Shown piece after piece: positions 18,468-29,507 of a DNA stretch of 64,000 nt; the first letter of the stretch is position 1; every line of letters starts with the position of its first letter. Location of the stretch: the NCBI GenBank assembly GCA_001896885.1, contig MKRJ01000018.1:124001-188000 (forward strand). Direction: 5' to 3'. Source of the stretch: Rhizobiales bacterium 65-79 (GTDB lineage: Bacteria; Pseudomonadota; Alphaproteobacteria; Rhizobiales; Rhizobiaceae). The translations under genes and the position numbers were made by a program. The notes under the pieces are model-generated. The model worked only from the letters and a program-made list of their open reading frames with translations. It was not told where the DNA came from and made no database searches.

Positions 18468-19262
18468 CTACGCCGCCGCCTTGGCCTTCTCCGCCCGCCT
18501 CAGCCAGCCGAGCCCCTCCTCCGTACCGGCCTTCGGCTTGTACTCGCAGCCGATCCAGCCGTCATAGCCGGCGGCGTCGAGCGCGGCGAAGAGGAAACCG
18601 TAGTTGATCTCGCCCGTGCCCGGCTCGTTGCGGCCTGGATTATCGGCAAGCTGGATGTGGGCGATGCGGTCCTTGTATTTCTGGTAGGTCGCGATCAGTT
18701 CGCCGCGCGTCCTCTGCTGATGGTAGAGATCGTACTGGATGAAGAGATTGTCGCTGCCGACCTCCCCGATGATCGCGTCGGCCTGCTCGACGGTGTTCAG
18801 GAAGAAACCCGGAATATCGTAGTGGTTGATCGGTTCGATCAGCGCCTTGATGCCGTGCTTCTTCAATTCCTCCGCCGCGAAACGGAGATTGGCGACAAAG
18901 GTCGTGTGCAGGGTCTCGACCGTATATTTCTGCGGCGCTACGCCCGAAAGGCAGTTGATCTGCCGGCAACCGAGCGCACCGGCATATTCGATCGCCGAGC
19001 GCACACCGCGGCGGAATTCATCGATGCGGTCGGGGAAGATGGCGAACCCCCTTTCGCCGGCGGCCCAGTCGCCGGCCGGCAGGTTGAACAGCACCTGTTT
19101 CAGGCCGTTCTCGCCGAGTGCCTTCTTCAGGTCGTCCTTGTCGAAATCGTAGGGGAACAGGAACTCCACCGCGTCGAAGCCCGCCTTGCGGGCGCGGGCG
19201 AAGCGATCGAGGAACGGCGCCTCGGTGAAGAGCATGGTCAGGTTGGCATTGAATCTGGGCAT
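18468..19262 (-). CDS. hyi: Hydroxypyruvate isomerase
   Basis: A 264-residue TIM-barrel protein of the AP endonuclease 2-like family. It starts 'MPRFNANLTMLFTEAPFLDRFARA', almost the textbook Hyi N-terminus. Metal-binding acidic residues occur in 'ALIEPINHYDIPGFFL' and 'IQYDLYHQQ', with 'HIQLADNPGRNEPGTGEINY' and 'GCEYKP' near the end. It interconverts hydroxypyruvate and tartronate semialdehyde. ATG 19262 is chosen because GGAGG lies five bases upstream; the open frame extends to 19403 without family similarity. It is the second gene of the gcl operon. Confidence 0.93.
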   Translation of the reverse strand: MPRFNANLTMLFTEAPFLDRFARARKAGFDAVEFLFPYDFDKDDLKKALGENGLKQVLFNLPAGDWAAGERGFAIFPDRIDEFRRGVRSAIEYAGALGCRQINCLSGVAPQKYTVETLHTTFVANLRFAAEELKKHGIKALIEPINHYDIPGFFLNTVEQADAIIGEVGSDNLFIQYDLYHQQRTRGELIATYQKYKDRIAHIQLADNPGRNEPGTGEINYGFLFAALDAAGYDGWIGCEYKPKAGTEEGLGWLRRAEKAKAAA

Positions 19263-19344
19263 TCGGGCCTCCATTGCTTGAGATGCGGGCCGCGGCGCTG
19301 CCTTCGATGGCATGTCGCCGCGGCTCCTCCCCTCGATCCGGTTG

Positions 19345-21135
<1,791 letters not shown>

Positions 21136-21195
21136 GGCAACCTCCATCCTGATGCGTCCGATCATAGCTTCGCCCGGCCGATTGAAAAGCATTAA

Positions 21196-21212
21196 ATGGA
21201 AATTATTTCCAT
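21196..21212. promoter_or_regulatory. Perfect IclR-type operator between gcl and iclR-like gene
   Basis: Bases 21196-21212 read ATGGAAATTATTTCCAT, a perfect palindrome with 8-base arms around a single central base. The core equals the E. coli IclR consensus TGGAAATNATTTCCA as I recall it. It sits 61 bp upstream of the gcl start and 109 bp upstream of the divergent IclR-family gene. A partial half-site (GGAAATA) follows at about 21218-21224. It probably mediates control of both promoters. Confidence 0.8.
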
Positions 21213-21320
21213 GATACGGAAATAAGCATTTTCAAGTTTTCCGAAGGAATGGGTGCGATCCGCTTGTCCCCGGCCCATGCCGATGGTGTAAGGAACGCTA
21301 CCTGAAGAGGACCGGATCGA

Positions 21321-22142
21321 ATGGACCAGACAGCGGAACCGCATCGCGCCCGGCGCGGGCGCAAGCCGGGCGAACATGCCGCGCCGGCTTCGGTGCAGGT
21401 GCTCGACCGGGCGCTCGCCATGCTGGCAATCGTCTCGGCCCGTGACGGTGCGCTTTTGACCGACATCGCCGACGCCGCCGGCATGGCGCCATCGACCACG
21501 CACCGGCTGCTGAGCTCGCTTGCCAGCCACGGAATGGTGACCGCCGATCCGGAGACGGGGCAGTGGACGATCGGGGTGAAAGCGTTCGAGATCGGCAACG
21601 GCTTCCTGCGCCACCGCAAGCTCGGCACGATCAGCCGACCTTTCCTGACGCGGCTGATGGAGGAGAGCGGCGAGACGGCCAACCTCGCCATGGAGGACGC
21701 CGGCGACGTGGTCTTCATTTCTCAGGTGGAGAGCCACGCGCCGATGCGCGCCTTCTTCCGCCCGGGCCGGCGCGGTCCGATGCATGCCTCGGGCATCGGC
21801 AAGGCGATCCTCGCGGCGCGCCCGGACGGCGAGGTCGCCGCGCTCATCGGGCGCCGCAAGCTGGAGCGCTTCACGGAGAAGACACTCCACACGCAGCAGG
21901 CGCTCCATGCCGATCTCGAAGCCATCCGCCGCCGCGGCTGGTCGATCGACGACGAGGAGCACACGATCGGCATGCGCTGCATCGCCGCCCCGGTCTTCAA
22001 CGAATATGGCGAGGCCATCGCCGGCCTTTCCGTCTCCGGGCCCGTCGTGCGGCTGCCCTATGAACGGGTCGAGGAACTGGGACCCAGGGTGAAAGACGCC
22101 GCCGACGCGCTGACGGCGGCATCGGGCGGGAGGCGGACGTAA
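21321..22142 (+). CDS. IclR family transcriptional regulator of glyoxylate genes
   Basis: A 273-residue regulator. The N-terminal winged helix includes 'LLTDIADAAGMAPSTTHRLLSSLASHGMV' near residues 50-78. The C-terminal effector domain includes 'GRRGPMHASGIGKAILA' and 'MRCIAAPVFNEYGEAIAGLSVSGP'. Related proteins AllR and IclR bind glyoxylate or pyruvate and control gcl, all or ace genes. It is divergent from gcl, with an IclR box between them, so it very likely regulates gcl-hyi-glxR-allA and itself. Start ATG 21321 has GAGG about ten bases upstream. Which effector it senses is inference. Confidence 0.92.
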   Translation: MDQTAEPHRARRGRKPGEHAAPASVQVLDRALAMLAIVSARDGALLTDIADAAGMAPSTTHRLLSSLASHGMVTADPETGQWTIGVKAFEIGNGFLRHRKLGTISRPFLTRLMEESGETANLAMEDAGDVVFISQVESHAPMRAFFRPGRRGPMHASGIGKAILAARPDGEVAALIGRRKLERFTEKTLHTQQALHADLEAIRRRGWSIDDEEHTIGMRCIAAPVFNEYGEAIAGLSVSGPVVRLPYERVEELGPRVKDAADALTAASGGRRT

Positions 22143-22148
22143 GGCCGG

Positions 22149-22177
22149 CGCCCCTCTCCCCACCGGGGAGAGGGGCG
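22149..22177. repeat. Strong CTCCCC hairpin after the iclR-like gene
   Basis: A perfect 13-bp stem (22149-22161 with 22165-22177) closed by a 3-nt loop lies seven bases after the iclR stop. It is one of several GC-rich palindromes of the same type in this window. No T-run follows, so simple Rho-independent termination is doubtful, but it may act as a 3' end-protecting structure. Confidence 0.8.
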
Positions 22178-22277
22178 AGGGTAGCGAGCCGGCTGAGGGA
22201 GAATTCGGACGAACCGCTCGAGCTCTACCCGAACCTCTCTCGCGATGTCCGCGCCATCCCGATGCCGGACGAGCACG

Positions 22278-22760
22278 TCACGTCCTTGCCTTCGCGCGCG
22301 TCGCCTGCCAGCGCGCCATGGTCTCGGGCGGCCAGTACTGCCGCACGTCGTAGAATTCGGGCACGGCCGGCACGCCTTCCGGCAGCGCCACCCAGGGCAG
22401 TTTCGTCGAGGTATAGATGTGGATATCGGGCGGCATCGCCGCGGGTTCGTCCAGCGTACCGACCCGCATGAAGTTCACGGCTTCCCCTGAGCCGGCATAA
22501 TGGCTCCACAGCGCCACGCGGCAATCGGGACAACGCAGGACGATCTGCCCCTTGCCGCTCAGACTCGGCGTGACGACGCGCTCCGGCTCGCCGGCCAGGA
22601 GGTCGACGCGGTCGGCCTCGATCATGGCGTTGACAGCGAAGGCGGAGCCGGTCTCGCGCTGGCACCAGCTACAATGGCAGCAATGCACGAAGAATGGCCG
22701 GTCGTTCATCCGGTAACGGACCCGCCGGCAGGTACAGCCGCCCTCGAATGTCTTCGCCAT
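22278..22760 (-). CDS. GFA/CENP-V domain protein (Gfa-like, function uncertain)
   Basis: A 160-residue zinc-binding protein of the GFA (glutathione-dependent formaldehyde-activating) superfamily. Zn ligands are visible in 'GGCTCRRVRY' (residues 8-17), 'HCCHCSWCQRETGSAF' near residue 31 and 'RCPDCRVALW' near residue 76. It is distinct in sequence from the true Gfa encoded 124 bp upstream on the same strand. Many such small GFA proteins have no assigned reaction. Its position after frmA and gfa suggests a role in formaldehyde or thiol-adduct handling, but this is inference. Confidence 0.82.
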   Translation of the reverse strand: MAKTFEGGCTCRRVRYRMNDRPFFVHCCHCSWCQRETGSAFAVNAMIEADRVDLLAGEPERVVTPSLSGKGQIVLRCPDCRVALWSHYAGSGEAVNFMRVGTLDEPAAMPPDIHIYTSTKLPWVALPEGVPAVPEFYDVRQYWPPETMARWQATRAKART

Positions 22761-22840
22761 CAGATCGCTACGCCGCGTGCGTTTGTATCAAGAGACAATA
22801 TCCGCCCCTTCACCATCTTCACCCCCGGCCATTCGGCCGG

Positions 22841-22861
22841 ACCCTCCCCTCGATGGGGAGG
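22841..22861. repeat. CCCTCCCC/GGGGAGGG hairpin between gfa and the gfa-like gene
   Basis: An 8-bp stem (22841-22848 with 22854-22861) and 5-nt loop, flanked by further short palindromes (for example GGCCATTCGGCC upstream), lie in the 124-bp gap between two GFA-type genes. It belongs to the same family of GC-rich intergenic palindromes seen elsewhere in the window. Confidence 0.65.
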
Positions 22862-22884
22862 GAAAGCGCCGGCAGGCCCTGGCG

Positions 22885-23454
22885 CTATGCCGGCAGCGCG
22901 CCCGACTTCTTGGCCGTCCACTCGGCGATATAGTCCATCAGACCGGGCGACAGGCAGTCATAGGGCTCCAGCCCCACCTTCTTCAGCCGGTTACGGATGC
23001 CCTTCATCTTCGCCGGCTGGACGCCGGCCTCTATGATCGAGGAGACGAAGGCGGCGAAGCCGGGCGGCGCCCAGCCGCTCTCGCGGAACTTCTCCGGATG
23101 GATGAAAGACAGGCCTTTGAACGGATGGTCGCGCTCGACCGGCCCGTACATATGGACGCCGCAGGCTCGGCAGGCATGACGCTGGATCAGCGCCTTCTTG
23201 TCCACGACCCTGAGCTTCGACTTGTTGGCGGTGACCTTGACGTTGTCGGTCGGTACGACGGCGACCATCGAAAACAGCGCGCCGGCGGGCTTCCAGCACT
23301 TGGTGCAGCCGCAGGCGTGATTGTGCGCGACCTGCCCGGTGATCTCGACCTCCACCGGATTGTTCACGCAATCGCACACAAGCGTGCCGCCCTTGAACCT
23401 GGCGCTCTTCTTCGGCAACCCCTTTTCGATGTTCGGATGCAATTTCTCAGCCAT
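22885..23454 (-). CDS. gfa: S-(hydroxymethyl)glutathione synthase (glutathione-dependent formaldehyde-activating enzyme)
   Basis: A 189-residue Gfa protein, the standard length, beginning 'HPNIEKGLP' as in Paracoccus Gfa. Zn-binding cysteines occur in '[12 protein letters not shown]', '[17 protein letters not shown]' and '[14 protein letters not shown]'. It is thought to promote the reaction of formaldehyde with glutathione to give S-hydroxymethylglutathione, the substrate of the dehydrogenase encoded 69 bp upstream. The pair gives a complete formaldehyde-to-S-formylglutathione step; a formylglutathione hydrolase gene is not in this window. Confidence 0.94.
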   Translation of the reverse strand: MAEKLHPNIEKGLPKKSARFKGGTLVCDCVNNPVEVEITGQVAHNHACGCTKCWKPAGALFSMVAVVPTDNVKVTANKSKLRVVDKKALIQRHACRACGVHMYGPVERDHPFKGLSFIHPEKFRESGWAPPGFAAFVSSIIEAGVQPAKMKGIRNRLKKVGLEPYDCLSPGLMDYIAEWTAKKSGALPA

Positions 23455-23523
23455 GCTCTCCTCCCTTCTTCCAAAACGAAGTCGCCGGCCTCGCGGATTC
23501 GGCGACTCCTTCTCCTCCTGAAA

Positions 23524-24648
23524 TCAGTACACGACGACGCTGCGGATGGACTTGCCCTCATGCATGAGGTCGAAGCCCTTATTGATCTCCTCGAGCTTCA
23601 GCGTGTGGGTGATCATCGGGTCGATCTGGATCTTGCCGGCCATGTACCAGTCGACGATCTTCGGCACGTCGGTGCGGCCGCGCGCCCCGCCGAAGGCGGT
23701 GCCCTTCCAGACTCGCCCGGTGACGAGCTGGAACGGACGCGTCGCAATCTCCTGCCCGGCGCCGGCCACGCCGATGATGATCGACTGGCCCCAGCCGCGG
23801 TGGCAGGCCTCCAGCGCCTGGCGCATGACGTTGACGTTGCCGGTGCAGTCGAAGGTGTAGTCCGCACCGCCGATCTGGTCGGCCCCGCGCTTGGTCAGAT
23901 TGACGAGATGGGGCACCACGTCGCCGACTTCCTTCGGGTTGACGAAGTGAGTCATTCCAAAGCGCTCGCCCCATTTCTTCTTGTCGTTGTTGACGTCGAC
24001 ACCGATGATCATGTCGGCGCCGGCAAGCTTCAGCCCCTGGATGACGTTCAGCCCGATGCCGCCGAGCCCGAAGACCGCGGTGGTGGCCCCCTCCTCGACT
24101 TTTGCGGTGTTGATGACCGCGCCGATGCCGGTCGTGACGCCGCAACCGATGTAGCAGATCTTGTCGAAGGGCGCGGCGGGATCGACCTTCGCCACCGCGA
24201 TCTCCGGCAGCACGGTGAAGTTGGAGAAGGTCGAGCAGCCCATGTAGTGGTGGAGCTTCTCCTTGCCGATCGAGAAGCGGCTGGTGCCGTCCGGCATCAC
24301 GCCCTGGCCCTGGGTGGCGCGGATCGCGGTGCAGAGATTGGTCTTGCGCGACAGGCAGGACGGGCACTGCCGACACTCCGGCGTATAGAGCGGGATGACG
24401 TGGTCGCCCTTCTTCACGCTCGTCACGCCCCTGCCGACATCGACGACGACGCCCGCGCCCTCATGGCCGAGGATCGCCGGGAACAGCCCCTCCGGATCGG
24501 CGCCCGACAGCGTGAACTCGTCGGTGTGGCAGATGCCCGTCGCCTTGATCTCGACCAGCACCTCGCCATCCCTCGGCCCGTCGAGATCGACCTCCATGAT
24601 CTCCAGCGGCTTGCCCGCGGCGGTGGCGACGGCGGCGCGTGTCTTCAT
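23524..24648 (-). CDS. frmA: S-(hydroxymethyl)glutathione dehydrogenase / class III alcohol dehydrogenase
   Basis: A 374-residue zinc alcohol dehydrogenase of class III. Catalytic Zn ligands C40 ('GICHTDEF') and H62 ('ILGHEGAG') and structural Zn cysteines C92, C95, C98 and C106 are visible. The NAD-binding motif is '[21 protein letters not shown]'. It oxidises S-hydroxymethylglutathione to S-formylglutathione with NAD, and also acts as S-nitrosoglutathione reductase in known homologues. It heads a minus-strand group with gfa and a gfa-like gene. The 175-bp gap to the divergent ABC importer holds the promoters. Confidence 0.95.
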   Translation of the reverse strand: MKTRAAVATAAGKPLEIMEVDLDGPRDGEVLVEIKATGICHTDEFTLSGADPEGLFPAILGHEGAGVVVDVGRGVTSVKKGDHVIPLYTPECRQCPSCLSRKTNLCTAIRATQGQGVMPDGTSRFSIGKEKLHHYMGCSTFSNFTVLPEIAVAKVDPAAPFDKICYIGCGVTTGIGAVINTAKVEEGATTAVFGLGGIGLNVIQGLKLAGADMIIGVDVNNDKKKWGERFGMTHFVNPKEVGDVVPHLVNLTKRGADQIGGADYTFDCTGNVNVMRQALEACHRGWGQSIIIGVAGAGQEIATRPFQLVTGRVWKGTAFGGARGRTDVPKIVDWYMAGKIQIDPMITHTLKLEEINKGFDLMHEGKSIRSVVVY

Positions 24649-24823
24649 GACGGTCCCTCTCTGCTGCGACGCGCGGGACGCCCGCGCCAGGCAAAAACAA
24701 ATGATTACAGACGGAGGCCCGCCGGATCAATCGCATCTCCATCCGGCGGTAAGTCCCGCCGTAGCCAAAATAACGGCTGGACATCGGGCCCGCGCTTAAT
24801 TTGAATGCGCCCTCATCTGCCGA

Positions 24824-25972
24824 GTGCCCGACGGGTCCCGCTTGAACGCAATATCTCCCCTTGCCGATGAACCGCGCGACGCCGGTCGCCACGCCGATGC
24901 CGGCGCCGTCCGCTTCGAGGGTGTGGAGAAGACCTATGACGGCGAGACGCTTGTCGTCCACGACCTCGATCTCGACATCGCCGCCGGCGAGTTCCTGACG
25001 CTGCTCGGCCCTTCGGGATCGGGCAAGACCACGACGCTGATGATGCTCGCCGGCTTCGAGGTGCCGACGCGCGGAACGATCTCGGTCGGCGGACGAGACA
25101 TCACCCGCGTGCCGCCGCACAAGCGCGGCATCGGCATGGTCTTCCAGAACTACGCGCTCTTTCCGCATATGAGCGTGGCGGAGAACCTCGCCTTCCCGCT
25201 CGGCGTGCGCGGTATCGGCAAGCCCGAACGGAAATCCCGCGTGACGAACGCGCTCGAGATGGTGCGCATGGAGGATTTCGGCGCCCGCATGCCGGGCCAG
25301 CTTTCCGGCGGCCAGCAGCAGCGGGTGGCGCTGGCGCGGGCGCTCATCTTCGAGCCGACGCTGGTCCTGATGGACGAACCGCTCGGCGCACTCGACAAGC
25401 AATTGCGCGAGCATATGCAGTACGAGATCAAGGACCTGCACCGCCGGCTCGGCGTGACGGTGATCTACGTCACCCACGACCAGACCGAGGCGCTCACCAT
25501 GTCGGACCGCGTCGCTGTGTTCAACCATGGCCGCGTGCAGCAGGTCGCCCCGCCGCGCGACATCTACGAACGGCCGCAAACTGCGTTCGTCGCCCAGTTC
25601 ATCGGCGAGAACAACCGGATCACCGCGAAGATCGAAAAGCTGGCCGGGGCGCAGGCGATCGCGGTCACGCGGTCGGGCCAGCGCATCCTGTGCGAGCCGG
25701 CGGCCGAGGCGAAGGCCGGCGAAGACGTGCTCGTCTCGATCCGGCCGGAAGCGCTGTCGGTCGCCTCGCCGGGCACCGGCGGCGAGAACGCGCTGCCGGC
25801 GACGGTCAGCAACGTCATCTATCACGGGGACCACATACGCCTGACCGTCGCCGCCGGAAGCGGCGAGGAATTCGTCGTCAAGGCGCCGACACGCCAGGCG
25901 GAACACGCGACGATAGGGACGAATGTCGAGATCGTTTGGAATGCGAGGGATGCACGGGCTCTGCCGATCTGA
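24824..25972 (+). CDS. Polyamine-type ABC transporter ATP-binding protein
   Basis: A 382-residue PotA-like ATPase with Walker [11 protein letters not shown]-loop '[15 protein letters not shown]', signature [15 protein letters not shown], Walker B '[12 protein letters not shown]' and a C-terminal TOBE domain (from about residue 280). It energises uptake by the binding protein and two permeases encoded next. The first start in frame is GTG 24824, with no clear ribosome site; about 26 poorly conserved residues precede the ABC domain, so the true start may be slightly downstream (TTG 24842). Substrate class (spermidine/putrescine or similar) is inferred from family and gene order. Confidence 0.87.
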   Translation: MPDGSRLNAISPLADEPRDAGRHADAGAVRFEGVEKTYDGETLVVHDLDLDIAAGEFLTLLGPSGSGKTTTLMMLAGFEVPTRGTISVGGRDITRVPPHKRGIGMVFQNYALFPHMSVAENLAFPLGVRGIGKPERKSRVTNALEMVRMEDFGARMPGQLSGGQQQRVALARALIFEPTLVLMDEPLGALDKQLREHMQYEIKDLHRRLGVTVIYVTHDQTEALTMSDRVAVFNHGRVQQVAPPRDIYERPQTAFVAQFIGENNRITAKIEKLAGAQAIAVTRSGQRILCEPAAEAKAGEDVLVSIRPEALSVASPGTGGENALPATVSNVIYHGDHIRLTVAAGSGEEFVVKAPTRQAEHATIGTNVEIVWNARDARALPI

Positions 25973-26021
25973 ATGGCGGCGGAAGGTGCGGCTTTTTTAG
26001 TTGTAACAAAGGAGAAGGAAC

Positions 26022-27080
26022 ATGAGGAAATCACTGAAACGGGTGGGCTTTCTTGCATTAATGCTTGCCGGCACCGCGATGGCGGCCCTGCCGGCGTCGG
26101 CGCGGCCGCTCACCGTCGTGTCGTGGGGCGGCGCCTACCAGGCGGCGCAGAAGCAGGTCTATTTCGAGCCGTTCAAGAAGGCGACCGGCATCGACATGAT
26201 CGACGAGAGCTGGGACGGCGGCATCGGCGTGCTGCGCTCCAAGGTCGAAGGCGGGACGGATTCGGGATGGGACGTGGTGCAGGTCGAAAGCGAGGAGCTG
26301 GCGGCCGGCTGCGACGAGGGTCTTTTCCTGCCGCTCGACTGGTCGAAGATCGGCGGCAAGGACCAGTATCTCGATGCGGCGGTCAACGATTGCGGCGTCG
26401 GCGCCATCGTCTATGACTTCGTCCTCGGCTACGACAAGGACAAGATCAAGGATGCGCCCAAGGGCTGGGCCGATTTCTTCGACCTGAAGAAATATCCGGG
26501 CAAGCGCGGCCTGCGCCAGGGGCCGAAGACGAACCTCGAGATCGCGCTGATGGCGGACGGCGTGGCGCCCGCCGACGTCTACAAGGTGCTGGCGACGCCG
26601 GAAGGGGTGGATCGCGCCTTCAAGAAGCTCGACAGCATCAAGAAGGACATCGTCTGGTGGAAGGCCGGCGCCCAGCCGCCGCAGCTTCTCGCCTCCGGCG
26701 AAGTCAGCCTGACCTCGGTCTATAACGGCCGCATCGACGCCGCCAACCACGACGACCACCGCAATTTCGGCATCCAGTGGAACGGCGGCCTCTATACGCT
26801 CGATAGCTGGGTCATCCTGAAGACCTCGCCGAACGTCGACCAGGCCTACAAATATCTCGACTTCGTCGGCAAGGCGGAGAACCAGGCCAAGCTGCCCGAG
26901 GCGATCGCCTACGGCGTGACCAACAAGAACGCGACGCCGCTTATCGACAAGAAGCGGCTGCCCGACCTGCCGACGGCGCCCGACAACTTCGCCAACGTGA
27001 TCCACATCTCGGACGCGTTCTGGCTGGAGAACATCGACAAGCTGACCGAGCGCTTCAACACCTGGGCGGCGAGCAACTGA
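26022..27080 (+). CDS. Polyamine-type extracellular solute-binding protein
   Basis: A 352-residue periplasmic binding protein of the PotD/PotF group (SBP family 1). Residues 1-28 form a signal peptide ending 'LPASA'; mature 'RPLTVVSWGGAYQAAQKQVYFEPF' is a typical opening. Other landmarks are 'GWADFFDLKKYPGKRGL' and 'GLYTLDSWVILK'. A good ribosome site (GGAGAAGGA) precedes ATG 26022. It captures a polyamine or similar cation for the importer. The acidic and aromatic ligand residues cannot be assigned confidently from sequence. Confidence 0.9.
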   Translation: MRKSLKRVGFLALMLAGTAMAALPASARPLTVVSWGGAYQAAQKQVYFEPFKKATGIDMIDESWDGGIGVLRSKVEGGTDSGWDVVQVESEELAAGCDEGLFLPLDWSKIGGKDQYLDAAVNDCGVGAIVYDFVLGYDKDKIKDAPKGWADFFDLKKYPGKRGLRQGPKTNLEIALMADGVAPADVYKVLATPEGVDRAFKKLDSIKKDIVWWKAGAQPPQLLASGEVSLTSVYNGRIDAANHDDHRNFGIQWNGGLYTLDSWVILKTSPNVDQAYKYLDFVGKAENQAKLPEAIAYGVTNKNATPLIDKKRLPDLPTAPDNFANVIHISDAFWLENIDKLTERFNTWAASN

Positions 27081-27173
27081 GGTCTGCGGATCAGAGGCAC
27101 ATGCACTGCGGGAGGTTCCTGTCGGTTGTGCCGACATCTCCCCCGGAGTCGTCACCAATGTCCAGACGTGCCT

Positions 27174-27320
27174 GCACCCCCCCTCTCCGGTTTGCTTCGC
27201 AAACCACCTCTCCCCCCGTTCCGGGTGGAGAGGACGGGCGTCGAGCCAAGCACCTGTCCTCTCCCCTACGCAGTGGGGGAGAGGTGTCGAGGCGAAGCCG
27301 AGACGGAGAGGGGGCAGGTT
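27174..27320. repeat. CTCCCC-type palindromic repeats in the binding protein-permease gap
   Basis: The 343-bp gap between the binding-protein gene and the first permease gene is mostly filled by GC-rich palindromic sequence. It contains a GGTTTGC-TTC-GCAAACC hairpin near 27189-27206, then CACCTCTCC...GGAGAGG units, and ends with a mirrored GGAGAGGGGGCAGG near 27305. No coding region is credible here. Such elements inside a transporter operon may set the high binding-protein to low permease ratio by stabilising or terminating the upstream transcript (inference). Confidence 0.7.
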
Positions 27321-27423
27321 TCGTGCGCGAGTGCCCTGCCCCCAAGCGGGAACTCGACAGGATAGGGGGGGATGGCACCAACAGGCAAGTTGCCGCACCT
27401 CCCCGTTTCATAGGTCAACGGCC

Positions 27424-28674
27424 GTGACCGCCGCAGCCATCCCGGCGACGCAGGACCGGTCGCGGCTGCGCCGCGACCTCGCCCGGGCGGGAAGGCGCCG
27501 GCGGTTGCTGGCGATCGGCCTGATCGCGCCGCTTTTCCTGTTCCTGCTCTTCTCCTTCATCATACCGATCGGCGACATGCTGCGCCGTGCGGTGGTCGAC
27601 AGTGAAATCGCCGAGACCTGGCCGCATGCGGCGGCCATGCTGCGCCAATGGGACCGGCGGAAGGATCCGGACGAGGCGATGTTCGCGGTTCTCGGCCGCG
27701 ATATAGAGGCGTCGGCCAAGGCGCATACCGTGGCGACGGCCGCCCGGAGGCTGAACTACGCGATCGACGGCGGCCGCAGCCTGGTCATGGATACGGGACG
27801 CGCGCTCAGGAAACTCGATGCGGAGCCCCCCTCGTGGCGCGAGGCGCTGGTCGCCGCCAATCCCGCCTGGGGCGACAAGAAAACCTGGATCGCGCTCGCC
27901 GAGGCGTCCGGTCCGCTTACCGATTTCTATCTCCTAACGGCGGTCGATCTCGAACGGGATTCGGCCAACCGCATCGTCCACCGCCCGGCGCAGCAATCGC
28001 TCTACATCGAGGTGCTGGCGCGCACCGTCCTGATCTCCGTCACCGTGACGGTGCTTTGCCTGCTTCTCGGCTTCCCGCTAGCCTACTACGTGGCGAGCGC
28101 GCCGCCCGATCGCGCCGGTCTGCTGATGATCCTGGTGCTGCTTCCCTTGTGGACCTCGCTTCTGGTGCGGACGGTGGCGTGGATCGTGCTCCTGCAGGAC
28201 CAGGGCATCGTCAACCAGATGCTCATGGCCGTTGGGCTGATCGACGCGCCGCTCAGGCTGATCTTCAACCGGACCGGCGTGGTCATCGCCATGACGCATG
28301 TGCTGCTGCCCTTCATGATCCTGCCGATCATCGCCACGATGCGATCGATCCCGCCGACCTATGTCCGCGCCGCGATCTCGCTCGGCGCCCATCCGGCCGT
28401 AGCCTTCTGGAAGGTCTATCTGCCGCAGACGCTGCCGGGCGTGGCGGCCGGCACGCTGCTCGTCTTCATCATGGCGCTCGGCTACTACGTGACGCCGACG
28501 CTGGTCGGCGGGCCGAAGGACCAGATGCTCGCTTATTTCATCGCCTTCTACACGACGCAGAGCTCGAACTGGGGGCTCGCCGCGGCGCTCGGCGTGCTGC
28601 TGCTGGTGGCGACCGCCATCCTCTATTTTGCCTATTCGCGGCTTGCCGGGCTGAACCAGGTGAGGCTGGGGTAA
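27424..28674 (+). CDS. Polyamine-type ABC transporter permease (PotB-like, with large periplasmic insertion)
   Basis: A 416-residue permease, longer than the usual 280-300. After helix 1 (residues about 32-55) there is an insertion of about 140 residues, with helices such as 'TWPHAAAMLRQWDRRKDPDEAMF', before the standard core. The core has 'YIEVLARTVLISVTVTVLCLLLGFPLAYY' and the EAA-like loop 'YVRAAISLGAHPAVAFWKVYLPQTLPG'. The start is GTG 27424; no ATG fits and the ribosome site is weak. The stop overlaps the next permease start by one base. It forms the channel with the following permease. Confidence 0.87.
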   Translation: MTAAAIPATQDRSRLRRDLARAGRRRRLLAIGLIAPLFLFLLFSFIIPIGDMLRRAVVDSEIAETWPHAAAMLRQWDRRKDPDEAMFAVLGRDIEASAKAHTVATAARRLNYAIDGGRSLVMDTGRALRKLDAEPPSWREALVAANPAWGDKKTWIALAEASGPLTDFYLLTAVDLERDSANRIVHRPAQQSLYIEVLARTVLISVTVTVLCLLLGFPLAYYVASAPPDRAGLLMILVLLPLWTSLLVRTVAWIVLLQDQGIVNQMLMAVGLIDAPLRLIFNRTGVVIAMTHVLLPFMILPIIATMRSIPPTYVRAAISLGAHPAVAFWKVYLPQTLPGVAAGTLLVFIMALGYYVTPTLVGGPKDQMLAYFIAFYTTQSSNWGLAAALGVLLLVATAILYFAYSRLAGLNQVRLG

Positions 28675-29501
28675 TGGAAGCTTCCGCCAAGACCTTGACC
28701 GAGCGCGTTTCGAGGCTGCTGCTCGCCGTCTTCGCAACGCTCGTCTTCATCTTCCTGATCGCGCCGATCCTCGCGATCCTGCCGCTTTCGTTCAACGATT
28801 CGACCTTCCTCGTCTATCCGATGCACGGCTTCACGCTGCATTGGTACGGCGACGTCTTCGCCAGCGAGAAATGGCGGCTCGCCGTGCAGAACTCCTTCCT
28901 GATCGGCATCCCGGCCGCCGCGATCGCGACGGCGCTCGGCACGCTCGCGGCGATCGGGCTGTCGCTCGCCGATTTCCGCGGCAAGGCGATCGTCACCGCG
29001 CTTCTGCTGTCGCCGCTCGTCGTGCCGATCATCATCGTGGCCGTCGGCCTCTATTTCTTCTTCGCGCCGCTCGGCCTCACCCAGACCTATGCCGGCCTCA
29101 TCATGGCGCATGCCGCGCTCGGCGCGCCCTTCGTCGTGGTGACGGTGAGTTCGGCGCTGGCGAGTTTCGACCGCAACCTCGCCCGTGCCGCCGCCAGCCT
29201 GGGTGCCCCGCCGGTCACCGTCTTTCGCCGCGTCATGCTGCCGCTGGTGCGGCCGGGGGTCATCTCCGGTGCGCTGTTCGCTTTCGCCGTCTCCTTCGAC
29301 GAGGTGGTGACGATCCTGCTGCTGGCCGCGCCGCAGCAGCGCACCATCCCGCGCGAGATGTTCGACGGGATGCGCGACAGCCTCAACCCGTCGATCACGG
29401 CGGTCGCCGCCATGCTGGTGACGCTGGCGATCCTGCTGCTTCTCGTCGTCGAATGGCTGCGCGTGCGCAACGAGCGGCTGCGCAAGGCGAAGGTCGACTA
29501 A
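28674..29501 (+). CDS. Polyamine-type ABC transporter permease (PotC-like)
   Basis: A 275-residue six-helix permease starting at ATG 28674, inside the stop codon of the previous permease gene (TAATG). The EAA loop is 'RAAASLGAPPVTVFRRVMLPLVRPG'. It pairs with the larger permease to form the transmembrane pore of the importer. It is the last gene of the ATPase-binding protein-permease-permease set, and converges with an MFS gene six bases later. Confidence 0.9.
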   Translation: MEASAKTLTERVSRLLLAVFATLVFIFLIAPILAILPLSFNDSTFLVYPMHGFTLHWYGDVFASEKWRLAVQNSFLIGIPAAAIATALGTLAAIGLSLADFRGKAIVTALLLSPLVVPIIIVAVGLYFFFAPLGLTQTYAGLIMAHAALGAPFVVVTVSSALASFDRNLARAAASLGAPPVTVFRRVMLPLVRPGVISGALFAFAVSFDEVVTILLLAAPQQRTIPREMFDGMRDSLNPSITAVAAMLVTLAILLLLVVEWLRVRNERLRKAKVD

Positions 29502-29507
29502 GGCTGT

